Shown here: positions 34,129 through 41,474 of the stretch, in pieces
Layout: each line of letters opens with the position of its first letter
Numbering within the stretch: the first letter of the stretch is position 1
Assembly: GCF_027891095.1 (NCBI RefSeq)
Contig: NZ_JAQIIO010000002.1
Location: 310,001-374,000, forward strand
Reading direction: 5' to 3'
Source: Aliiroseovarius salicola
GTDB lineage: Bacteria > Pseudomonadota > Alphaproteobacteria > Rhodobacterales > Rhodobacteraceae
DNA length: 64,000 bases
Made by a program: the position numbers and the translations under genes
Notes under the pieces: generated by a model
Told to the model about the DNA's origin: nothing
Seen by the model: only the letters and a program-made list of their open reading frames with translations
Databases searched by the model: none

Positions 34129-35577
34129 ATGTTTGACTTGCGCCCAGTGGCTTATGTGACCGGCATGCTCTTGCTTGCCCTTGGCATATCGATGCTGATC
34201 CCTATGGGGATCGACTTGGTATATGGCTCCGAGGACTGGCTGGTATTTCTGGAAAGTTCGGTCCTAACCACGCTTGTTGGCGGATCATTGGCCCTGGCGA
34301 CCGCCAATGGGGTCGGGCGCGGGCTGTCGATCCAGCAGACTTTTTTGCTGACCACCGGCGTGTGGCTGGCACTGCCTTTGTTCGGCGCGCTTCCATTCAT
34401 GTTGTCGGATTTGGATACCCGGCCCGTGGATGCGTTTTTTGAGGCGATGTCCGGGCTAACCACCACAGGGGCCACAGTGTTTTCCGGGCTGGAAGAATTG
34501 CCCAAGGGCATTCTTTTCTGGCGCGGCCTGCTGCAATGGTTCGGTGGGATCGGAATCATTGTTGTCGCCATGGTGTTCCTGCCCGAGCTTCGCGTGGGTG
34601 GGATGCAGATTTTCCGCTCAGAAGGATTTGATACCTTTGGAAAAATTCTCCCACGCGCCACTGAAATCTCATCGCGGATTTCGGTTATTTATTTTTCGCT
34701 CACCGCCCTGTGTGCGACCTCTTATTACGCGATGGGGATGAATGCATTTGATGCGGCGACTCATGCGATGACCACCATCGCCACGGGCGGTTTTGCCAAT
34801 TATGACCATTCGTTTGGGGCGTTCGGGGCCGGGGTGGAATATGTTGCCGTTGTCTTCATGCTGGCTGCGGCACTGCCATTTGTGCGTTATGTACAGATCC
34901 TTTCGGGCACTGTGCAACCGCTGCTGCGTGATCCGCAGATCCGGGCGTTTTTTGGAACGCTTGTTGTTTTGGTCGCGTGCATGGCGGGTTGGCGACTGAT
35001 CTCTGCGGGTGGCGGAGATGAAGAGATGGTGCGTAAAACCTTGTTCAATGTGACGTCGATCCTGACCGGCACCGGATATGCGTCCCAGGACTACATGGGA
35101 TGGGGTGGGTTTCCCGTGGTTGCGTTTTTCTTCATTGGGCTCATTGGAGGCTGCGCTGGTTCAACGGCCTGTTCCGTGAAGATTTTCCGGTATCAGCTGC
35201 TGTTTTCTTCGATCAAAGCCCAGATCCAGTCAATCCACTCTCCGCATGGGATTTTTTCACCCCGCTATTCGGGAAAGCGTGTGGATGAAGACGTGCTGTC
35301 TTCGGTGATGAGCTTTTTTGTATTTTTTGTGGTGACGCTGGGGATTGTGGCCGTTCTGTTGGGACTCACCGGGCTGGATTTCATCACTTCAGTATCGGGT
35401 GCGGCGACTGCGGTGGCGAATGTTGGCCCCGGACTTGGCAGTGAAATCGGTCCAGCAGGCAACTTTGCAGGCCTCAATGACATGGCAAAATGGGTGCTGT
35501 CAGCGACGATGCTGATTGGACGGCTGGAACTGCTGGCGGTGTTTGTGCTCTTTACACCTCAATTTTGGAAAGGCTGA
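34129..35577 (+). CDS. trkH: Trk-type potassium uptake protein TrkH
   Basis: A 482-residue K+ channel-like transporter with four pore repeats. Filter-type segments are MSGLTTTGATVFSG, MTTIATGGFANYD, TSILTGTGYASQDYMGWG and AATAVANVGPGLG, each with the expected glycine; GGCAGSTACSVKIFR is a further family block. It needs the cytoplasmic NAD-binding TrkA, not encoded nearby. I took the ATG at 34129, starting MFDLRPVAYVTG; an in-frame TTG at 34066 gives an unlikely cysteine-containing tail. Confidence 0.93.
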   Translation: MFDLRPVAYVTGMLLLALGISMLIPMGIDLVYGSEDWLVFLESSVLTTLVGGSLALATANGVGRGLSIQQTFLLTTGVWLALPLFGALPFMLSDLDTRPVDAFFEAMSGLTTTGATVFSGLEELPKGILFWRGLLQWFGGIGIIVVAMVFLPELRVGGMQIFRSEGFDTFGKILPRATEISSRISVIYFSLTALCATSYYAMGMNAFDAATHAMTTIATGGFANYDHSFGAFGAGVEYVAVVFMLAAALPFVRYVQILSGTVQPLLRDPQIRAFFGTLVVLVACMAGWRLISAGGGDEEMVRKTLFNVTSILTGTGYASQDYMGWGGFPVVAFFFIGLIGGCAGSTACSVKIFRYQLLFSSIKAQIQSIHSPHGIFSPRYSGKRVDEDVLSSVMSFFVFFVVTLGIVAVLLGLTGLDFITSVSGAATAVANVGPGLGSEIGPAGNFAGLNDMAKWVLSATMLIGRLELLAVFVLFTPQFWKG

Positions 35578-35604
35578 GGGGATAAAATCCTGTCAGGCCT
35601 GCAA

Positions 35605-35641
35605 AATGAAAAGGGCTGACCCACCAAGGAAGTGGGTCAGC
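35605..35641 (-). terminator. Terminator of the SPOR/PG-binding pseudoprotease gene
   Basis: GCTGACCCAC and GTGGGTCAGC form a perfect 10-bp stem. On the minus strand CCTTTTCATTTT follows, so it ends the minus-strand gene that stops at 35669; the convergent trkH may also use it. Confidence 0.75.
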
Positions 35642-35668
35642 GCCGGTTCAGCTTCCATCGTTTCCTGA

Positions 35669-37453
35669 TCAGTTCCAGCAGCTCACCAGAACCGTCATAT
35701 CCGCAGCCAATGTGCTTATGTCCACGGGATCCATCGACGCAAGAGCATCTGTGGCTGTCGGGGTTACGCCATTTGACGCGAGAAATTCTGCAGTGGAGCC
35801 CGCGTCACGCGCAAAATTCACATCGTCGGGCAGGCTGCGACCGGTATCTTCCGTGCGAGGAAGCAACATCCCGATCACTGCGCCGCCCGCATCCAGAACC
35901 GGTCCGCCAGCGTCGCCGGGAAGGGTATTCACCGCAAGGCGGCTCAGATCAGTCTGGCCTTGAAGGCCCGCGATGTCGGACAGGGTGCCGAATGTCATGC
36001 TGGGGCTGCCCAGTCGACCTTCATAGGAATACCCGGACACTGCAATGTCGCTCCCCAAGCGCGGGTTTGTCGTCAGGAAAGACGCCACGACACGCGGTGC
36101 TTGTAAGCTGACGGGCTTCAAAAGTGCCAGCCCCAGAGCATCATCCCGTGCAATCAGTTCAGCGTCCTGTTCTTCGCTGATCGAGATCCGAGAGCAATTG
36201 GCCACCGCATCTGCGGATGTCAGGACCATTCCCTTGTCGTCCACGAAAAAGCCTGAACGTGACACCATTGGGCGCCGGATATCCAATCCGGACATAAGAT
36301 CAATATCCTGCACGGCCGCATCAAGTCCGGCATTGTCTGCCAAGGCATTTGATCCAAGGGAACGGAAGCTGTTTTGCATCTCGTTCAGCACGAGATTGCG
36401 GCGCTTGTCGTCCCCTTTCGGCCAGACAAGGGTAAAGCCCTTGACGGTACCATCCACCAGCCGTGCATAGGTGTGAGAGATAATGTCGGAGTTTTCCCCG
36501 GTCAGGGTGAATTCCTTGTCCTTACGCTTGCGCGGCCCATTTTCGGGCACGATCTCAAGGGTTTGCAGGATGTCATAGAGGCCAAATAACGTGTCCTGAT
36601 TTCCAGTCTGGCTGATCAGTATGACCTTTGCCGGACTGTTGTCTTTGGTCTTGAAATGGGCAAAGGGGGCTTCGTAGCGGTCAAACTCTACCATTGCGCC
36701 GGGCAGGTTGATTGCGATGCCAGCATCCTGATCTTCATGTGCCGCCATTCCGATACTGTCGAGAACCGCAGTGCGTTCCGCAATAACAGCGACACGTTGC
36801 TTGCTGGTCAAAACGCCGGTGGGTTCAAACCCACGCGCTTCTTGCCATGCAGACATTGACGCCCGTGTGCCGCGCCCAAAAGCGCCATCGATGCCAGAGT
36901 TGTAAAAGCCCGCAAATTGTAGCGCGCGCTGCAGCTCCATCCGTTCTTCGCGGGTCAAAAGACGCTCGCTGGCTTGCGCCTCACGCTTGGTCTCATCTGG
37001 CAGGGTGACTGGCAGAACCGGAGCCGTTGTTTCGGTGGCCGGATTGGTTTCAGGCAGTGGCGTGATCACAATAGGCGCCTGTGTTTGTGTCGCGGCTCCG
37101 ATCGGCCAGAATTGCTGGCGCAGATCGCGGGAGCGAACAAGGAAACTGTCTTGCGGGATCACCCCCTGCGCGCGCAGGGTGCGCAGCTGGATGTCCGCAG
37201 CGGCTTGGGTGTAAGGACCCAGCACAACGGCATACCATCTTCCGCCCACGCGAAAGCCGTTTACCCCATCAATCCGCGACGCATAGTCCCGCACACGCTC
37301 TTCAGCTTCGCGCAGTGACGGTCGGGCTTCGACCTGGATCCAGATGGCATTCTGTGTCTGTGCGGTTTGGGCAAAGGTGGCCTGAGGGATCAGGGACAAT
37401 GAAGTCAATGCGGTGGCGCTGGCAATCATGGCAGAAGTGAAAAGTGTTTTCAT
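35669..37453 (-). CDS. Exported SPOR + peptidoglycan-binding protein with inactive trypsin-like domain
   Basis: A 594-residue protein. A signal peptide (cut after TFAQ, about residue 29) is followed by a SPOR-like domain at about 35-110 (WIQVEARPSLREAEERVRDY, VLGPY), a Thr/Pro linker, a PG_binding_1 module at about 165-225 (LQRALQFAGFYNSGIDGAFG), a spacer region, and a trypsin/DegP-fold domain at about 385-560. The three catalytic positions are all changed: the His in the usual LTNAHVV is D415 (VLTSADAV), the Asp in DLALLK is G441 (LGLALLK), and the Ser in GNSGGP is A515 (GDAGGP). The fold motifs otherwise remain. It is therefore probably a periplasmic, peptidoglycan-associated pseudoprotease with a binding or regulatory role. 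It is divergent from glyQ. Confidence 0.85.
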   Translation of the reverse strand: MKTLFTSAMIASATALTSLSLIPQATFAQTAQTQNAIWIQVEARPSLREAEERVRDYASRIDGVNGFRVGGRWYAVVLGPYTQAAADIQLRTLRAQGVIPQDSFLVRSRDLRQQFWPIGAATQTQAPIVITPLPETNPATETTAPVLPVTLPDETKREAQASERLLTREERMELQRALQFAGFYNSGIDGAFGRGTRASMSAWQEARGFEPTGVLTSKQRVAVIAERTAVLDSIGMAAHEDQDAGIAINLPGAMVEFDRYEAPFAHFKTKDNSPAKVILISQTGNQDTLFGLYDILQTLEIVPENGPRKRKDKEFTLTGENSDIISHTYARLVDGTVKGFTLVWPKGDDKRRNLVLNEMQNSFRSLGSNALADNAGLDAAVQDIDLMSGLDIRRPMVSRSGFFVDDKGMVLTSADAVANCSRISISEEQDAELIARDDALGLALLKPVSLQAPRVVASFLTTNPRLGSDIAVSGYSYEGRLGSPSMTFGTLSDIAGLQGQTDLSRLAVNTLPGDAGGPVLDAGGAVIGMLLPRTEDTGRSLPDDVNFARDAGSTAEFLASNGVTPTATDALASMDPVDISTLAADMTVLVSCWN

Positions 37454-37618
37454 GGATCCTCGTGACCTTGGGCCGTCAATGGGTAAAGTTTTTGATACTG
37501 GTTGAGGCTAGTAACACAACCCGCACCCGAAAGGTCAATAACCCGGATGCAATGATTGACCCTTTGTGACCCAATGCCTATTGAGGGCCAAGTTGAATTG
37601 ATCGGACAGGCGACGGAT

Positions 37619-38557
37619 ATGGGCCAAAGTGACACGCGACCGCAGAGCTTTCAGGAAATCATCCTGAGGCTCCAGAATTACTGGGCCGAAAAGGGCTGTG
37701 CGGTGTTGCAACCTTATGACATGGAAGTGGGCGCTGGCACCTTCCACCCGGCCACGACATTGCGGTCACTGGGCTCGAAACCATGGGCGGCCGCCTATGT
37801 TCAGCCTTCGCGCCGTCCCACTGATGGGCGTTACGGGGAAAACCCGAACCGTTTGCAGCACTATTACCAGTATCAGGTGCTGATCAAACCCAGCCCGCCC
37901 AATTTGCAAGAACTCTATCTCGGCTCGCTTGAAGCCATCGGCATCGATATGGAGCTGCATGACATCCGCTTTGTCGAAGATGACTGGGAAAGCCCCACAC
38001 TGGGCGCCTGGGGTCTGGGCTGGGAGGTCTGGTGCGATGGGATGGAAGTCAGCCAGTTCACCTACTTCCAGCAGGTGGGCGGCCATGACTGTAAACCGGT
38101 TTCGGGTGAGCTGACCTATGGTCTGGAGCGCCTCGCCATGTATGTGCTGGGCGTTGATCACGTAATGGACATGCCGTTCAACGCGCCGGATGCGATGATC
38201 CCGCTGAGTTATGGCGACGTGTTCAAGCAGACCGAAGAGGAATATGCCCGCTGGAACTTTGACGTGGCCAACACGGATGTGCTCTTGAAGCAATTCGAGG
38301 AAGCCGAAGACGAGTGTCAGAAAATCCTCGATCTGGAACATGTCGACCCGAAGACCGGCAAACGCATTGTCATGGCCCATCCGGCCTATGACCAATGCAT
38401 CAAAGCCTCTCACCTCTTTAATCTACTGGACGCGCGCGGGGTGATTTCGGTTACCGAGCGTCAGGCCTACATCGGTCGTGTTCGTGCGCTGGCGAAACTC
38501 TGTGCGGATGCCTTTGTGCAAACCGGCGCAGGTGGTTTTGTTGCGGAAGAAGCATAA
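37619..38557 (+). CDS. glyQ: Glycine--tRNA ligase alpha subunit
   Basis: A 312-residue catalytic alpha subunit of the bacterial alpha2beta2 GlyRS. Family blocks are [52 protein letters not shown], and [14 protein letters not shown] with [13 protein letters not shown] (class II motifs). Two other in-frame starts lie upstream (37556, 37574); 37619 gives the usual N-terminus. It is linked with glyS, with a small extra gene between them. Confidence 0.95.
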   Translation: MGQSDTRPQSFQEIILRLQNYWAEKGCAVLQPYDMEVGAGTFHPATTLRSLGSKPWAAAYVQPSRRPTDGRYGENPNRLQHYYQYQVLIKPSPPNLQELYLGSLEAIGIDMELHDIRFVEDDWESPTLGAWGLGWEVWCDGMEVSQFTYFQQVGGHDCKPVSGELTYGLERLAMYVLGVDHVMDMPFNAPDAMIPLSYGDVFKQTEEEYARWNFDVANTDVLLKQFEEAEDECQKILDLEHVDPKTGKRIVMAHPAYDQCIKASHLFNLLDARGVISVTERQAYIGRVRALAKLCADAFVQTGAGGFVAEEA

Positions 38558-38592
38558 ATTCACACCTCCATCGGGGCCAATGGCAGTAAAAC

Positions 38593-39060
38593 ATGAGCGG
38601 AAAACTCCTAGTTATCATGATCGTCGCATCCTCTCTCATATTCGGGGCCGTGGTGTATTACACCCAGCTTTACGCATACTATGAACCGGTTTCGGCCGAC
38701 ACAGAACTGCGCCTGACCAATGTGGTGACCGGCGAACCAGAGGCCGTGATCTATGACCAGTTCGAAGGGATCGACAGCGAAAGCTCGCCCCTCCGGTTTC
38801 GCGGCTGTTTCAGCACCACCATGTCGCTGGCCATGTTGACCGAAACCTTCGAGATTTATGAGCATGCGACGCCGCTGGTTGCCCCTGATTGGCTAGAGTG
38901 TTTTGATGCCCAGGCAATTGGTTACGCGCTGGAAGATGGCGATGCCATCGCCTTTCTTGGCGAAAAGAATATCAAGGACGGGGTCGACCGTGTGGTCGCC
39001 GTCTTTCCCGATGGCCGGGGTTATGCCTGGCATCAATTGAACGAAAAATACGATGAATAG
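38593..39060 (+). CDS. Small anchored protein between glyQ and glyS (DUF6446-like)
   Basis: A 155-residue protein with one N-terminal membrane helix (KLLVIMIVASSLIFGAVVYY) and a periplasmic domain of about 125 residues with two cysteines (FRGCFSTT and LECFDAQA) that could form a disulfide. It matches from memory a Rhodobacterales family annotated DUF6446 that sits between the two GlyRS genes; that label is not certain. It is in line with glyQ (35-base gap) and glyS (15-base gap), so it is almost certainly cotranscribed. No link to aminoacylation is evident. Confidence 0.7.
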   Translation: MSGKLLVIMIVASSLIFGAVVYYTQLYAYYEPVSADTELRLTNVVTGEPEAVIYDQFEGIDSESSPLRFRGCFSTTMSLAMLTETFEIYEHATPLVAPDWLECFDAQAIGYALEDGDAIAFLGEKNIKDGVDRVVAVFPDGRGYAWHQLNEKYDE

Positions 39061-39075
39061 AACGGCGGAACCCCT

Positions 39076-41301
39076 ATGCCCGACCTGCTGATTGAACTCT
39101 TCTCCGAAGAAATCCCGGCCCGGATGCAAACCCGCGCCTCTGAGGATCTGAAGAAACTCGTGACTGATGGTCTGGTCGAGGCTGGCCTGACCTATGCCGG
39201 TGCTCATGCGCTCTCGACCCCGCGTCGCCTGACGCTGGCAATCGACGGTTTGCTGGCGCAGTCGCCTGACACGCGCGAAGAACGCAAAGGCCCCAAGGTG
39301 GGCGCACCAGACAAAGCGATTGAAGGCTTTCTGCGTGGGGCTGGCGTGACCCGCGATCAGCTCGAGGAACGCGAAACTCCCAAAGGTCCGGTCTATTTCG
39401 CCACGATTGAAAACAAAGGTCGCCCGGCGACTGAGATCATCGCCGAAGTGCTGGAAAAAACCATCCGCAATTTCCCGTGGCCGAAATCCATGCGTTGGGG
39501 ATCTGGTGCGTTGAAATGGGTGCGCCCGTTGCATTCGATCCTGTGCATTCTCACCGACGAGGCAGGCACCGAAGTGGTGCCGCTCGACGTGGACGGCATT
39601 GCGGCAGGTGACAGCACCGAAGGCCACCGTTTCATGGCGCCCGGCCGGTTCTCTGTCACTTCGTTTGAGGATTATGAGGCCAAGTTGAAGGCCGCCAAAG
39701 TGGTCCTGAACCCGCAAGACCGCGCCGCTCATATCTGGGAAGACGCCAAGAACGCCGCGTTTGCCCAGGGAATGGAAATCGTTGAAGATCAGGGGCTTCT
39801 GCGCGAAGTGGCTGGCCTTGTGGAGTGGCCCGTCGTGCTGATGGGTGACATTGCTGAGGATTTTATCACGCTGCCGCCTGAAGTGCTGCAAACCTCGATG
39901 CGCGAACACCAGAAGTTCTTCTCGGTAAAAAACCCGAAAACCGATCGGATTGAGAAATTCATCACCGTTGCAAACCGCGAAACTGCGGATAATGGCGCGA
40001 CGATCTTGGCGGGCAACCAGAAGGTGCTGTTTGCCCGACTGGCCGATGCCAAGTTCTTCTGGGAAAACGACATTCGCGAAGCTGAGGCTGGTGGTCAGAA
40101 ATGGATCGATAGCCTGACCAACGTGACATTCCACAACAAGCTGGGCACCCAGGCCGCACGGATCGACCGTATTGCCGCTCTTGCCCGTGCAATTGCTCCG
40201 ACCATCGGGGCTGATGCCGATCTGTCCGAACGTGCCGCCCGTTGGGCGAAAGCGGATCTCAGTTCCGAAATGGTCTATGAATTCCCGGAACTTCAGGGGC
40301 TCATGGGCAAGTACTATGCTGCTCCTGCGGGGCATCCGGTTGAAGTTGCCAATGCCGCGACCGAGCATTACTCGCCGCTTGGCCCATCGGATGACGTGCC
40401 CTCTGCGCCCACGTCGATCGCCGTTGCGCTGGCCGACAAACTCGACACGCTGACCGGCTTTTGGGCCATCGACGAAAAACCCACCGGGTCGAAAGACCCG
40501 TTTGCGCTTCGCCGTGCAGCCCTAGGTGTGATCCGACTGGTTCTGGAAAACGGGCTGCGGGTAAACCTTGATAAGCTCTTTGACGCCCAGCTTCTGCGCC
40601 ATGGGATTGCGCTCGAAGATGATAGCGCGCAGAGAACAGCGCTCATGGCTGATCTTGATGGTGAAATCGCGAGCCATGGTGTCTTTGGCGCAGCGTTCCG
40701 TACTATTTTGGATCACTTTGACGGGGATCTGACCAAACATCTGGAAGAAGTGAAAGCGGCCCTGCCGGACACGTCCGACAATCTGCTGGCCTTCTTCCAT
40801 GATCGCTTGAAGGTTTATCTGCGCGATCAGGGCATCCGCCATGATGTGATCGATGCCTGTCTTGCCATGCCGGGTAATGACGACCTCGCTCTGCTGGTCA
40901 ATCGGGCCACAGCCCTTTCGGCATTTCTCAAAACTGATGACGGTGAGAATCTGCTACAGGGCTTCAAACGCGCCAACAACATCCTTGCTCAAGCTGAGGA
41001 AAAGGATGGGGTGGAATACTCCTACGGTGCCGACGTGAAATTCGCAGAGGACGACGCCGAAAAAGCGCTGTTTGCTGCACTCGATACCGCCGAGGCTGCG
41101 ATCAATCCCGCCATGGAGGGTGAGGATTTTGCAGCTGCCATGACAGCTATGGCCAGCCTGCGCGCGCCGATTGATGCTTTCTTTGAAGCGGTGCAGATCA
41201 ACACTGAAAATGAGATCATTCGGCGCAACCGCCTCAACCTCCTGTCGCGTATCCGGCAGATCTGTTTGTCTGTTGCTGATCTGAACAAGGTCGAAGGATA
41301 A
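39076..41301 (+). CDS. glyS: Glycine--tRNA ligase beta subunit
   Basis: A 741-residue tRNA-binding beta subunit of GlyRS. It begins MPDLLIELFSEEIPARMQ and has the family blocks SMRWGSGALKWVRPLHSILC, TSMREHQKFFSVKNP, FHNKLGTQAARIDRIAALA, DPFALRRAALGVIRLVLENGL and a C-terminal anticodon-binding region ending NLLSRIRQICLSVADLNKVEG. A terminator follows. Confidence 0.95.
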   Translation: MPDLLIELFSEEIPARMQTRASEDLKKLVTDGLVEAGLTYAGAHALSTPRRLTLAIDGLLAQSPDTREERKGPKVGAPDKAIEGFLRGAGVTRDQLEERETPKGPVYFATIENKGRPATEIIAEVLEKTIRNFPWPKSMRWGSGALKWVRPLHSILCILTDEAGTEVVPLDVDGIAAGDSTEGHRFMAPGRFSVTSFEDYEAKLKAAKVVLNPQDRAAHIWEDAKNAAFAQGMEIVEDQGLLREVAGLVEWPVVLMGDIAEDFITLPPEVLQTSMREHQKFFSVKNPKTDRIEKFITVANRETADNGATILAGNQKVLFARLADAKFFWENDIREAEAGGQKWIDSLTNVTFHNKLGTQAARIDRIAALARAIAPTIGADADLSERAARWAKADLSSEMVYEFPELQGLMGKYYAAPAGHPVEVANAATEHYSPLGPSDDVPSAPTSIAVALADKLDTLTGFWAIDEKPTGSKDPFALRRAALGVIRLVLENGLRVNLDKLFDAQLLRHGIALEDDSAQRTALMADLDGEIASHGVFGAAFRTILDHFDGDLTKHLEEVKAALPDTSDNLLAFFHDRLKVYLRDQGIRHDVIDACLAMPGNDDLALLVNRATALSAFLKTDDGENLLQGFKRANNILAQAEEKDGVEYSYGADVKFAEDDAEKALFAALDTAEAAINPAMEGEDFAAAMTAMASLRAPIDAFFEAVQINTENEIIRRNRLNLLSRIRQICLSVADLNKVEG

Positions 41302-41308
41302 TCAGAAG

Positions 41309-41339
41309 AGGGCGCCGCAAAAATCCGGCGCCCTTTTTT
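41309..41339 (+). terminator. Terminator of the glyQ-glyS unit
   Basis: AGGGCGCCG pairs with CGGCGCCCT, followed by TTTTTT. It runs directly into dispersed element copy 6. Confidence 0.85.
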
Positions 41340-41391
41340 CTTGCCAAAAATACCTCGGGGTGAGGCCGCAGGCCGAGGGGCAGCGCCCCTT
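41339..41391 (+). repeat. Dispersed intergenic element (copy 6)
   Basis: TTCTTGCCAAAAATACC? is here CTTGCCAAAAATACC, then TCGGGGTGAGGCC, then GGGGCAGCGCCCC. It follows the glyS terminator T-run without a gap. Confidence 0.75.
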
Positions 41392-41474
41392 TCCCCTTTT
41401 CCGTACCCGCGCCCCTTGCCTGATCCGTCGCCCTTGCTATGCTTGCAAAAACCCTAGTGCTGCGGTGCAGAAAC

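Noticed and set aside
38893-40368. 491-codon frame antisense to the DUF6446-like gene and glyS
   Set aside because: Shadow of glyS with no ribosome site and no recognisable motif.
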